Assembly: GCA_018398765.1 (NCBI GenBank)
Contig: JAHBMJ010000830.1
Coordinates: 64,001 to 119,507 of the forward strand
DNA: 55,507 bases
Reading direction: 5' to 3'
DNA from: Chromera velia
Taxonomy: Eukaryota > Sar > Chromeraceae
A program made the position numbers and the translations under genes. The notes under the pieces were generated by a model. It worked only from the letters and a program-made list of their open reading frames with translations. It did not search any database and was not told the origin of the DNA. This document shows positions 36,701 through 49,100 of this stretch, in pieces. Every line of letters begins with the position of its first letter. Positions within the stretch are counted from its first letter, which is position 1.

Positions 36701-38263
36701 TTTATCGGTCGGTACGTACATAAATCTGCCTTTGCTTCGCTTGCTCGGTATCTTCTTCTGCACACTATTTCCTGCTTGGACAGGAAGGCAGGGGAACACA
36801 GAGAGCAAGGGAAGGAATGTGGATGCAAGAAGAAACATGCAGTCCCTTCTCTTCCTGCAAAGTCCCAACTTTCTTCCCGCATGTATGTTTGAGTTTTTTT
36901 TCTTTCGACTAGCTGCATGGCTATGGTGAATAAATGCACGTATGAATGAATGAATAAATGCATGGATGTATGGATGGATGGAATTGCACGTGCTTTTCAT
37001 TCATGTTTCCGTTATGCTGCGTTGATTCATGTTTCCATTACGCTGCCCTTCTCTATCCTTCTGCGCACCGGCTTCTGCATTCCTTCAACGGTTCGTTTCG
37101 CTGAATTATTTCCGTGTCTTCCTTCAGCAATTTGCCTTCCACTTCGCTATCTGCTTCCTTCCACCCCTTCGTTCCTTCGGTTTTGAGGTTCCTTGCAAAG
37201 CCCTTTGTTGGCTGTCTGATTGACCAACTGACCACCGACCACCTTTCTCTTTCTCTTTGCAGGGTGCAAGTGGAGCCTGGAGCTTCCATTTCTCCTGGAG
37301 AGACGATGGGACTTCGGGGTCTGCCACAGACTCGACGCAGAGACCTCAGGGCCTCTCCTTGTTGCCAAAAGCCCAAAAGAGTGGGCGAGGCTGCGTCTGC
37401 TTTTTGATGCAGCCCTTGTCAGTCAGTCTCTCCGTCTGTCCTTTTGCATCTGTATTTGTTGATCGAGAAAGAAATAGAGGGAGAAAGAGAGAGCCCCAGA
37501 GAGAGCCTCGTCGAGCGTCCATCCATCCACCTGCATCTGCCTCCCTCCGCCCCTCCTTTCCCCCCTTGCTTACTCACTCACTTGCTCACTGATTGTTCAC
37601 TGCGGAGGCCCGTGTCAGTGTTGGTCAACCGTCTCCTGAAGACACAAAACAAAACGAGCACACCAGACAGACATATGCCGACAGAGTTGATGGAATAGAC
37701 AGAGGGTTTCCAGATTCCATGTGCACATTCATGCACCTTGTCAAAGGCTGTTTTTCTGCATCTATCGTACTTTGTGCTCGCTGATGAGTGCAGGTTGACA
37801 AAGAGTACCTCTGTCTCGTTCATGGAAGAGCTCCGGAAGGAACGCACCGAATTGACAAGAGCCTCTCAATTGGGAGGGACGTCTACAAGAGAACTTCTTT
37901 TGCGCATGTCTCCAGTCAGTGAGTGAACTCAATGAGGAAGGATTTTTGTTGCCCTCCCTTTCGGCATTAATGACTGAGCGAAGAGAGAGGAAGAAGCAGA
38001 AAGGTATGGTTCGACTGATAAATTCACCCTGCCACTGAAAGCAAATGGACTGGAAATAAAAGGAATAAGGGGGGGGAGGGGGGGAGAAGGAAAGAAGGAA
38101 AGAAAGAACGAAGAGAGAGAGAGAGAGAGAGAGAAAGAAAGAAAGAAAGACAGACAGACAGACAGACAGAAAGAAAGAAAGAAAGAAAGAAAGAAAAAAA
38201 GAAAAGAAAAGAAAGAAAGCAAGCAAGAAAGAAACAAAGAAACAAGGAGAATGAAAAAAAAAA

Positions 38264-38295
<32 letters not shown>

Positions 38296-39598
38296 CAAAG
38301 TCAGTAAGGAGGGAAGGAATGAATGAAGGAAGAGACGAGAAAAAGACAGAAACGGAATGAGCTTTCGGGGAGCTTCACTAAAACAAACGAAGTGTCTCAG
38401 GCCTTTTCCTCTTTTTTTCTTTCGGTGTCTCTTTGAGACACAGGTACGGGAGATAGTTTTCCGTTGCCGCTCTTGTTTCCGTCTGCCCGCTGGGTCTTTT
38501 TTCACCTTCCATGTCAGCTTTGTTCATGTGCAAACGACTGAGGGGACCAGCTGCCGCGAAGGGTGACGTTAACTTCATTTCGGACCTGTCTCATTGTCTC
38601 AGCTGCGATAGTTGCAGAGGATGAACAATGAAATATGTTGCATCTTCTTTTTGCCACCTCAGAATAGGGCCCTCTCTGTTGTTGTTTTCACTTTGTTGTT
38701 CTGCCCTTTTTGATCTGTTGCAGCGGACGGAAGAGCGAAGGAAGCGTCGACTATTTTCCGTTGCGTGGCACGTTTTGTGCATCCGTGGACGCAGAGTGAG
38801 AGCACAGCCGCGTCGGCAGAGAATGGATTTACCTCTGCGTCTTCACGTAAGGCCTCAAACGATCACTCAGACAATGTGCATGGGAGGAGGAGGGACCGAC
38901 AATGGAACAGAGAGGCTCTCCGGAAATCAGCCGGTCACGGTCACACAGATTCTCTCAAGATGGGGGTAGATCCAGAAGACTCGCCTGAGTCATCTTCTGA
39001 TGTTCTTCCTTCAAACGAATTCCAAGAACAACAAGGAGAGAGGAGGGATCTTCCTCACCAGGAGAAGGACAGCGACGTCCGTCACTATTCTCTTCTGCAA
39101 GTGAGGACACTCACAGGACGAACCCATCAGATCCGAGCGCACCTGAGTGACTTTGGGCTTCCTCTGGTGAGTGACTACAAATATCTCCACAGCGAGGGGC
39201 TCAAAAAGGATGCGCAGTGGTGTCCGCGTCTCTTTCTTCACTCCTGGAGACTCAGCTTTCCTTGTCCCTCTCCGCACACGACGACTCTGAGGAGTCCCTC
39301 CTGCGTGGAGACACAGCCGGACGGGGACGATTCATCAGAAGGAGAAAGGCTCGGCATCCGACGAGGGCAGGAGAGCAGCCATGACCAGTGGAGCTCTGCT
39401 GAGGAGATAGGCAAAGAAGGAGGAAAAGAGAAGAAGGTTACAGGTTTCAGTGTACGGGGATGCGCAGCAAAGCAGAGTAAGTTCTCAGCAAGAACATTGG
39501 GGGAGAACGATTGTCTATCCCGCTTTTCCGTAGAGTGTCCGCTGCCTGCGGATCTCCAGACAGCCCTCCAAAGCCTTGTCAAATCGGACAATAATTAA
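30770..39598 (+). CDS. Helical-repeat (OPR/heptatricopeptide-like) protein fused to RluA-type pseudouridine synthase
   Basis: Exons: 30770-32029, 32337-32791, 33090-33534, 33955-34268, 34739-34865, 35230-35315, 35530-36707, 37263-37417, 37794-37914, 38724-39598. The sum is 5016 nt, giving 1671 residues, all in phase. Residues about 380-960 carry units such as SETAWALGKMELL, ANVLWGLGKLGEL, ITLLWSFGMFS, LEIILWSLSR and PNLLWSLANL. This W-[AGS]-[LF] spacing is typical of OPR and apicomplexan HPR organellar RNA-binding proteins. The synthase follows: FKPARWVVLPSEADG, a charged insertion, then CHRLDAETSGPLLVAKS with catalytic Asp1313. After that come VDKEYLCLVHG, DGRAKEASTIF and RTLTGRTHQIRAHLSDFGLP. 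It should isomerise uridine in RNA, probably organellar, with repeats choosing the target (inference). No clear targeting peptide follows Met1, so a 5' exon may be missing. Confidence 0.88.
38090..38300. repeat. GAAA/GACA purine array in the last intron of the repeat-PUS gene
   Basis: (GA)n, (GAAA)n, (GACA)n and A-rich blocks between exons 9 and 10. Minus-strand frames across it are Phe/Leu/Ser-rich artefacts. Confidence 0.95.
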
Positions 39599-42500
39599 GT
39601 TCACTCATAGTTGAGCCAATTAAAGACCCACTGAAAAAAACACACACACATGTAACCAGTACGTTGGTTACCAATCCTTCCTGGTGGGTAATTAATGGTG
39701 AAGGTGATTCTAGAGGTGATTGGTAACCAAAAAACGCTGGTATTAGCCTCGTAATTAATTTTTAGCTGTATTCGGAACCATTCTTTATGCGAGTCCTTAT
39801 AGCATCAAAAACTTTTTGATAGTGCTAGATAGTCTTTTAGTATAGATCAGTGTTTAAACTTGTTTATTAAAAACAACTTTAAACTTTCTTTAACTTATTT
39901 ATCATATTTGAAGTCCAAAAGTCAGTTCGAGCTAATGTAACAAAACACTAAAAACACCCAGCCCGTAGCGTTGATGACCTCCCTAGTGACCTCCGAGTCA
40001 GTGGCGCGGAGAGCATGACCGTCGTGACGCGGCGCGGACCGCGCAGTATCACAACTAAATATAATTTACTTTTTTTTTTCTCCTTTTAAAGAGTCTTTTA
40101 AACTGAGCTAATAAACTGTCATTTTTACTTTTCTGTCTAGTTTTTTCTGGAATTTATTGTTATTGTTGATCGGATCAGAGTAGATCAGAGATAAAAGTGC
40201 CATTGTTGTTTAAGTTTTATTCACTAAGTTTTTCACTAGGTTAGAAAAAAGGTTTTTCACGTGTTGTATGAATAAACAGCTTTTATATTTAGTTTTATGT
40301 AAGTATATACATTGTTGCACTATTGCTAAGTTCAATGCTAACAATCATATAGGTGATCATAAACGAATTTTATTTTATTTTTTTATAACTGTTGCATGTT
40401 TCCCAGTATTAAACATACAAATATAGATTCCCATCGAATATTTTTACCTGATTTAAAATAATGTATGGAATTTTAGGATATGTTTTTTGCTTTGTTATTC
40501 ATAATAGTTTAAAAACCTACTAGAAAACCTAGGTAAAAACCTAAATAAAAACTTACTTCAATGAAAAGTCTAATTGAAGCTGCTTCTAGTCTTAAGTTCT
40601 AGAGCTGCTTGCCAGTGTTTTTCGGTGCTAATTTGAGCCCCCGCAACCGTACTAGCTGATGAATCAGTGGTAACGGCAGTTACGCGTCGAATCATTGTTT
40701 CCGCCAGCGCTACAAAGTCTGCACTGGCCTGATGCTGCGCTGTGGCCTGGACCACGAGCTTCGATCGATCCGGTCAACGAATTTAATTCAGGTGACACAC
40801 GCACGCATGCACTCATACATCCAGGCTTGCATGCACGCATGTCCGCCTGTCTCAATCACATCGCGAGTTGGTGGCACAAGAGATTATAGTCGATCAACAT
40901 GAATGATGGAGCAGTAAATTAGAACAGCAACTGAAAGATCGATCGGTCATACATTGACTGTCAGAAGCATGCCCATGAATCTAGGCTTGACAGTGAAACT
41001 GATGCACACATGCTTCCGGCCAATTTTAATCTTCTTCACTTTCGCTGCAGGTCTCTCTCTGTTTTTCTGTCTGCCTGTCTGGATGCATGGGTGAGGCAGG
41101 GGTCAATCCATCAGACAGATTCATTTCACCCAACAATGACGTGCCGCCTGCACCTCGGCATGCTTTTTATTCACACGACAAACATGTTCTCTACCTTTCC
41201 TTTTTAATTACTTTGCATGACTCATTTCCTCTTTTCTCCTCACAGCCACGCCTTCGTCTTTCTTTCATTCCCCCTCCCTCCCTTTCCTCCCGCTGTCCGC
41301 ACACTCATTCATCCATTAATCACTCACATTCCACCCACAATCCCTCCCAACCCACCCCAAGCCAAGCAAGCCTACACCCACCCAAAGACCGGAATTCCCC
41401 GCCACGCCCCCCACACAGCAACTGTGCGTGCATCCATGCATGTGTACAGACAGACAGTGAGGCAGACAGGCGTGACTCAATCACAGCAACAGTCTCTTCA
41501 AGACAGCCCAGCATAACCAGTTCCGTCTTTTGCGTTTTCCTTCAGACATGCATTTATTGATTTCGCGTTTCCCTCTTTTCGCCCCCTTCTCTTTTCTCTG
41601 TGCTTGCACGCCGTCAAAGAAAACCTGTGTGTGCATGAATGCATGGACGTCTCGAGTCCCTCACTCACGCACTCACTTACATGCATGGAGAATAAAACAT
41701 CGACAGATAGATAGATAGATAGGTAGATAGACAGATAGATGGCGCATCTCAAAGACAAGACAGGCAGGAAAGGTTGGGTAAAGAAAGTGGTGGCATTGTG
41801 AAGCAAGGAAGAGAGGAGACCCGCACGCATGCATGCATGGATTCGATTCGGTCTACCAGAGTCATTTTACTTTCTTTTGTTCATTCATCTATTGATTCCA
41901 TTTGATCTCTTCAGAGCGGATCGATCTAGACATAGAGGAGGACCCAGTGAAAGGTCAGAAAGAACCATTTTCTGTCCGGAAGACAACAATAAAAAAATAC
42001 AAACATGCCAAGTGAAAAACAAGCAGCACAGGCTTCTGCATGATATGCCCCCCAAAAAAAATGAAGACAGCTGCAGAAAACCAAATAGAGACAGAGAGAA
42101 ATAAACGTACTTACACAAAAAAGAAGAAAAGAAAAAAAAAGCAACGTCAGGGAAAGGGACGACGCTTCTTCTGGTTCTTTCGAGGCGCCCGTGCGCACAA
42201 GTGTTTATTTACCAATCGTTGTTTTTCTGATTGTTCGTTCTTTGCTCTTTCCCCCCCGCCTCATTTATTTTTCCGCAATGACTAGCTTCTCGATAGATTT
42301 ACAGAGACAGAGTCACGCAGTGGAACGAACAAAAGAAACACAGCTGAAATGGGAGGGAGGCAGGCAGGGAGGGAAAGGTAACACTAGCGGGGGAGAGATG
42401 AAGGGGGGAGGGAAGGCGGGCGCTTTATTTGTGTACGGGGGGGGGCAGATGGGTGGACGAACAAGCAACGAGGCATAAATGCAGACAGACATGCACATGC

Positions 42501-45155
42501 AAGGAAAGTCGAAAGAATCGCATGATGATGCGTACAAAGGAAAGAAACCAATGCTCCCTCCCTGCATTCCCTTCCATTCCGATCTAAACAGTCAAAGGGA
42601 CGTGAAGGCAAAAACGCACAGACCAATAAAAGAGAGACCGACCAAGCCAAGTCAAGGTGTTGCCGCAAAGTCCTTCCTTCCTTCCTTTCTTTCTTCCTTC
42701 CTTCCTTCCTTCCTTCCTTCCCCTCTTTTCCTTCTTTCCCTTCAATGATGCCTCCACGGCCCCCCCTCGCCCCCAGACTGCTTCCATGCACTCACCGATG
42801 TGCTTCCTTCCACGCTCTCCCCCCCTAGCTCCCTTCTCAGTCAGTCGATTGCGGGGGGGCAAGAAAGGCAGCAAGAAATGAGACAGAGAGAGAAAGCGAC
42901 ACCAGGCTCTCTACGACAAAACAACAGCTCAGCTCAGCTCAGCTCGACAAAAATAAAATTATTATAGTGACAGAGAAGGAAGGCCACTGACGCCCCCCCC
43001 GGCATGCAAACAATCAAGGCGCTCCCTCCCTCCCTCGCTCTCTTTACAAACGGAGGGAGGGCCCTCCCTGTCGTTCGATCACTTGTCAGTCAGTGAATCA
43101 GTCAGTCAGCAAGGAAAGACGGAATGAAGGGAAACGAACGTACGTGATAGTGAGTGAACAAACAGATAAATAATTGTACATACTTACATATACACATACA
43201 GGAAGAAAGGAAAAACAGGGGGAGTCAGGCTGCACCATTGTAAAGTAGAGCAGAGAGAGAGAGCACTTCCATGTTTTCATCACTTCCTCATCTTTCCTCT
43301 CTCCCTCTTCCTCACTCCTCCTGCAAAACAACTGCAGTTAGACAGACGCCTTCTTCCTTTGCTGTCTGATGCGCTGCGTCAGTCTGTCAGCCAGCCAGCC
43401 AGTCCATCGACCCACTTTGCGGTCAAGAAGAATAAAGGCAGCAGCGAAGAAATGCAAGACACAAAGAAAGACATTTCAAACCGCTCCCTTCAACCCAACA
43501 AACGAACGAGACACGAAGCAGGGAGAACAGACGTGACAGAGTTGCCCTTCAAAGGCCCGTTTTCTTCTTCTTCTTCTATGCTTCTCGGCTGTCAGTCAGG
43601 CAGGCTTCTTTCTTCTCGTGCATGTTTTTTTGGTTCGAACATTCTTTCTTTCTTTCTTTCTTTCTCCCTCTCTCTTTGGTTCTTTCCTTCCCACCCTCAT
43701 TGCTTTTCTTCTCTCATGAGAGACGACCTGTCGAGTGGATGGTTTTGAATTGAATGAATTGGCCTCTTCTGTTCGCTACTTGACTGGCTCACTGACTGGC
43801 CGACTGATTGGATGGCGGGTTGGCATCATCATATTCTTTTGCGATGATCAAATGCTTTCCTCTCTCTGATGACTTACCTTCACATCACAAAATAACGAAT
43901 GAAGGGGAAAGAAATCCAAAAGCTTTACTTTCTGGTTCACAGGCTTATTTCTTTCTTCGATCGACATGGGGAGGGGAGGGACGAAAAAAAAAAAAATCCT
44001 CCTCCCTCAAGAAGAAGTGCTGATCGATCGATTCTTCACTTTTCTCCCCCGCCCACTCAGAAGCGCATCAAAGCTTGAAGAGAAGAGCAACCCCCCCATG
44101 CACCCTCTCACACGCAAGCACGCACTGACAAAATTGCTCCTTGGCGTGCACATCCTCCCCCCCTCCCCGCCCTCCATTCCCTTCCCTTCGGGGCTCATGT
44201 TGGCGCTCGCTCTTTTTTTTCTCACCGGCCTCCTGTCCCATCATGCAATCGGAACCTTTCGGGAGGGAGGTAGGCAAGCAGGAAGCTCTGCTGATGAAAG
44301 GAAGAAAAAAGGCAGAAAGAAGGCAGCACTCAAAGAAGAAAGGAGGCCCCGGAGTATTCATTCTCCCTGTCCCTCTTCCTCGCTTTCGGCACGACGAAAA
44401 ACCGTTTCAAATCAGAATCTCTCTGCGACTCCTTCACTCACTCACTCACTCACTCACGCAAAGAAAGAAAGAAAAGGAAAAAGGAAGACCAGGCCCGGCC
44501 CCCCTCTCTCTCTTCTCTTTCTCTCCGCAGCTGCACATTCCTTTCTTCCTTCCTTCCAAGGACAACAACTACAAATTGTTCCCTTGCTCCCTCCCTTCCT
44601 TCCTTCACGTGTGATGGATTCACGTTGAGGCCGCAGTCTGTCTTTTCGTCTCTCAGTGTGTTCACTTTATTGAATTCGATCTTTCGCCTCTCTCACTTCC
44701 TCTCCGTCTGCGCCGTAACTGCTCGCCAGCCAACAAACCAGCAAGGCAGGCAGGCAGATGAGAAAGAAAGGAAGAAAGGGGAAGGTGCGATGGACCGACG
44801 CCATGGAGAAGCCAGCCTCAATTACCCACCCCATCACTCAATCACTCACTCACTCAATTTGTCTATCGATCAGTCAATCAATCAAAGGTGAGAGAGAGAA
44901 AGAGAACTTCCTTCTCTTCTATTCTTTCTTGTTCCCCTTCCCCCTCCCCGCTCCTCTTCTTGATCACCCCCCCTCTCTGATGACTCTGGAAGGGCCTCAC
45001 TCATTCACTCTCCCTGCATGTCATCTCCTCTAGTCATCCTTCCTTCCTCGATCATCCCTCGAGTCGATGCATCCATCTCCCCTCCCCTCCACATGCATGC
45101 ATGCATGCATCTGCTGTTTGTTGCCCCGCAGTCGGTCGATCGATCGATCGATCGA
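39599..45155. other. 5.6-kb region without a convincing gene
   Basis: 39600-40600 is AT-rich, with a short inverted repeat at its left end. 40600-45155 is microsatellite-rich (TTCC at 42671-42721, GATA at 41706-41741, CTTT at 43643-43667). Minus-strand patches such as 42834-42740 encode Gly/Arg-rich peptides near GT/AG sites, but I could not build a consistent model. Part may be 3' UTR of the large minus-strand gene. Confidence 0.45.
39656..39740. repeat. Short inverted repeat with GGTTACC core
   Basis: CCAGTACGTTGGTTACCAATC (left, 39656) pairs with the reverse complement of GATTGGTAACCAAAAAACG onward (right, 39718-39740). It shares the GGTTACC/GGTAACC theme with the element at 23272-23813, so it may be a relic of that family. 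Confidence 0.65.
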
Positions 45156-46099
45156 TCAGTCCTCGTAGCACGAAGGCATCGCCGCATTCAGATCTGCACA
45201 AACAGACAGACAAACAAACAAGAAGAAAGAGAAAGAAAGAATTCCTCAAAGAAAGATACGATGAGCCAGGCAGATAAGCGAGAAGAGAGCCGATTCGATT
45301 TCTTTCGATTTGAAATGCGGCGGCGACAACACGCAGACGGAAGAAGCAACGAAACATCAACGGGCAGAAGCCCAGAGAAACCTCGATGAAGAGCGAAGAC
45401 AGAAAGAAAGAAAGAAAAGAAAGAAAAGAAAGAAAAGAAAAGAAAGAAAAGAAAGAAAAGAAAGAAAAGAAAGAAAAGAAAGAAAAGAAACCGCCTTCTG
45501 TCACGCCAGCAAACATGTCGGCCGTGATGAGTCCAAGCCCTGAAGCAGCAGCTGCTGCCGCCGCGAGACGCTCTTCCGCAGTGGACCCCCCCCCCTGCCC
45601 GTCCCCGACAACGGGCACAGAACCCGGGGGAAGCAGAACAGATGGCAGTTGTTGTTGAAGAGGGGGTGGGGGGGGAGAGGGGTGCAGATCCCCCCCCGGA
45701 GCACCAACACCTTCCCCTCCCTCCCCTTTCGAGGCATGGCTGTCTGCCCCTGCATGTGCCCTGCTGCCAAGACTGTCATCTGCACCTGGCGGGCGGGAAG
45801 AGACTGTCTCCCCTGCTGCCTGCGGTTGGGCCCCAAGAGGGAAAGAGACGGGCTGCACCCCCAGGATGGACAGCTGGGCGGCAAGCTGCGAAATGATGTT
45901 TTCCGGGACACCCGAAATTGGAAGTGGCGAGTGCTGCTGCTGTTGCTGGGAGGGCTGCTGCTTTCGCAACTGCTCTTGAATCTCGCCTTGTTGTTGCTGC
46001 TGCTGCTGATGCAAGAGAATCGAGTGCAGCCTCTCGAGAGAGATGGGCTCTGTCCCCATGAACACAACACCCGGAGAGGTGCCGGAAGAGACCTGCCCA

Positions 46100-46132
<33 letters not shown>

Positions 46133-49100
46133 TGGGGACTCGGGACTGCACCCAGAGAAAGGGTGAGGGGCCCCGGCTGGGCGCTTTGCGAAGGGCTGAA
46201 GAAACCTCCAAGGGGGAGGTGGGGCAACATGGAAGGGGCAGGCTGCTGGTTTCCGGGGGAGTGAGGTTGTTGTTGTTGTTGCACGCCTTGCGGTGGTAAG
46301 GGAGAGGGAAGCTTGGGCGAGGACAGAGAGGCGTCCCCTCCCTGTATGCCCAGGCCGACGTTGGTGTGCATCTGTTGAGGGGGTGCGGGAGGGGGGGGAG
46401 GGCTGCCGGCAGCGCCTGGGTGGTGGGGTGGGTGTGAGGGGGGGAAGGGAACAAGTTTGTTGGTGTTGGAATGGGAAATCGTCTGCTGGAGGTTGGGCGG
46501 TCGTTCTTTGTGGTCTCTCTCTTTCTCGAAAGGGGGCAGTTGCTTTTTCACCTTCATGTCAAAGGGAGAAGCCTCGGCCGGAGGTGGGGGGGCAGACGAA
46601 GAGAAAGAAGGAGGATCGACAGAATTTGAATGAGAAGGGGCAAGGGGTCCGACCTCATTCGGACCTCCTCCGGAGTGTCTCCTCCCGTCTTTTCTCCCAC
46701 TGCTATTTCTCTCTGCAGCTCTGTCGCCTGTCTGGTTCCGCTCCGAATCTCCCAAAGAAGATCTTCCCTTTGATTCGCCCCCTGCCGCCTCTCTGTCTCT
46801 GTCTGCTTCACGCGGAGGAACCGCACCAGGACCACGAGGAGGCGGCGGGGGACCGACCCCGTCCCCCCCCCTTTGCGGATACCCAGGGCCCCCACGGGAT
46901 CCCAGCCCCCCTGCTCCTGCGACCTTAGAGGAACCATTCGGCGGAGCCACCACCGCCCCTCCTCCTGCTGCTGCTGCAGAGGGACCTACAGGCTCTGAAG
47001 ACGGAATGCCCCCGACGCCGGCAATGGGGCCGCCAGGCGGATTCGAGGGGGGAGCGGGGGGATGGGAAGGGGGCGGACGTGGGAGGAAGCCGCCGCCATG
47101 GGGGCCGCCATGCATCCCCATTCCCCCCCCTATGTTCCCAGGCTGCTGCTGACTGTGCTGACCCCCGTGACCATTCGGAGGAGCGACTGGAGGTGGTTGG
47201 CCTCCGGGAGGCGCCGGCGGTTGCCCCCCTCTTCCGTGGAAAGGGACTCCGCCGGCGGGTCGGCCGGGAGGCTCAGGAGGCACATGTGCTCCCCTCAGGG
47301 GTGGTCCGTGAGGGCCCACATGGGGCCCCGGCGGCGGAGGGGGCACTCGGGAGGCCCCGGCAGGAGCGAAACTGCGGGTATCCAGATCCAGTAGGGCTGC
47401 AGAAGAGGGGGGCGGCAGGTGAGGAACCACAGCGGGAACGTCCCCCGCCCCACCGAGGAAGGCGTGCGAGTGGCTTTGCTGCATTTGCATCTGCATGTGC
47501 ATTTGTTGTGCTGCAGCAAGGGGGGGATGGCTCCGTCCTCCTGTGAGAACAGGGGGGGGATAGGGGGGAGCTCCGAGGGGCTGGGACGGGGTTGCTGGGA
47601 GAGAGCAGACTTTAGTGGCTTGCGGCTGTGCACCTCCTCCTGCTGAGGGGGGCAGTTGAGAAGGGGGGAACGGGGGCGTTCCCGGGGGCAACTTCTCTCT
47701 CCCCCCCATGGGGACGGGGGCAGTTGGAGGTGGGACACCGGGCTGCTGGGCAGAGGAAGGGGGAGCAGCGGACTCGGGCAGCCGCTTGGGGCACCGGGCG
47801 GGGGGCTCTGACGAGGGGGGCGCCGTGCTGGGCGGCGGGTGGTCGAGAGGGTTGGAGTGGGGATGGAGGTGTGAGTGGGGTGGCGGCGCCTCCGCAGGGT
47901 TCCCTCCGGGTCCCGCAGGTCTCCCCCCGAGACCGGAAGAGAGCCTTGCAGTGGAGGCGGAGGAAGGAAGAGGAAGAGCTGGCTGAGGAAGAGAACCTGC
48001 AGTTGCCGCCGCTGCTGCCGCCACGGCTGCGGCTGCTGCGAGACGGCCAGCATAGCCTGGGTTGACTCCTACTCCTCCTCCATGCAGCAACCCGTGCTGT
48101 TGCTGCTGTCTCTGTTGTTGGTTCTGCGCTCCTGCCTGTTGAGGCTGAGGCAGCAAAGCCTGAGCGATGGAGGGAGGGAAAAGATTCAATGCGCCCTGCT
48201 GCTGAAGATTCAACTGAGAGGGGGGCTGAGTCTGTGGATGCGGAATGGAAACACCCGACAGGTGATTCGGAGTTGTAAGGTTCAAGGGAGGCTGCGAGTC
48301 GGGCGGTGCGGCAACAGCAGCAGCAGAAGACGACGCGGCACCAGGAGGAGGCAACCCAGAGGGAAGAACGGGAGGGAACAGATCTTCGTGATCACCCCCA
48401 CCCGCCGCCGAGTTCTTTGTACCGTCTCGTAGTCTGCGGTTCTTTTTGTTCCTGTGGTGGTGCCCTGCCCCCCCGTGCGCTCCTTGCTGCTCTCCTTTGT
48501 CTATGCCTCCCTCGGGGGGAGGTTGAGGAGGTCCCGCACTGCCTCGCTCTTCAGCCCCCACCCCCACAGGAGACGGTGACGATGACGGAGCGTCTGAAAC
48601 GAAAGTGGACTGCTGCTGCTTTGACTGCGGGTGGTGTTGCTTCGTCTGTCCTTGTTGTTTGTTGGCAGCAGGCTGTTGCTGTGATTGACGTTGCGGTTGG
48701 TGTGGCTGCCTCTGCGGCAGAGATGCAGAGACAGAAACGGCAACCCCAGCTCCCTGCGCAGCTGCAGGCATTGATGCAGCAGTAGGGGGCAGTTGGGAGG
48801 GAGGCGCGCCCTGTGGGTTCCCTCGCCCCTGTCCAGCAGGAGTGTTCTCTCTCTCCCCTCCTGCAGAAAGAGACTGCTGCTGTTGCTGCTGGAGTCCCTG
48901 ATTCTCCTTTCCCCTCTCCTGCTGCTGTTGCTGCTGCGCCTTTTTGGCCTCCTGCTGGCCCTGCTGCGGCGGGCCTGGTCGCGGCTGCTGGGCCTCCTTC
49001 TCAGGCTGGTTGTTTCCGTTAACTCTGGCTGTAGACGGCTGAGACGCGTGCCCCCCGTGCTGAATCCCTCCAGCTCCAGCAGCAGCCATCCTTCCCCTTC

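Noticed and set aside
42740-42874. Candidate Gly/Arg-rich exons on the minus strand
   Set aside because: A GTGAGT donor is present, but acceptors and phase do not give a consistent model and the peptides are low complexity.
45194-45491. Phe/Ser-rich C-terminal run of the large minus-strand frame
   Set aside because: It is translation of a (TTTCT)n intron. A TTTGTGCAG acceptor at 45194 and donor GTTTCT at 45491 give a better C-terminus.
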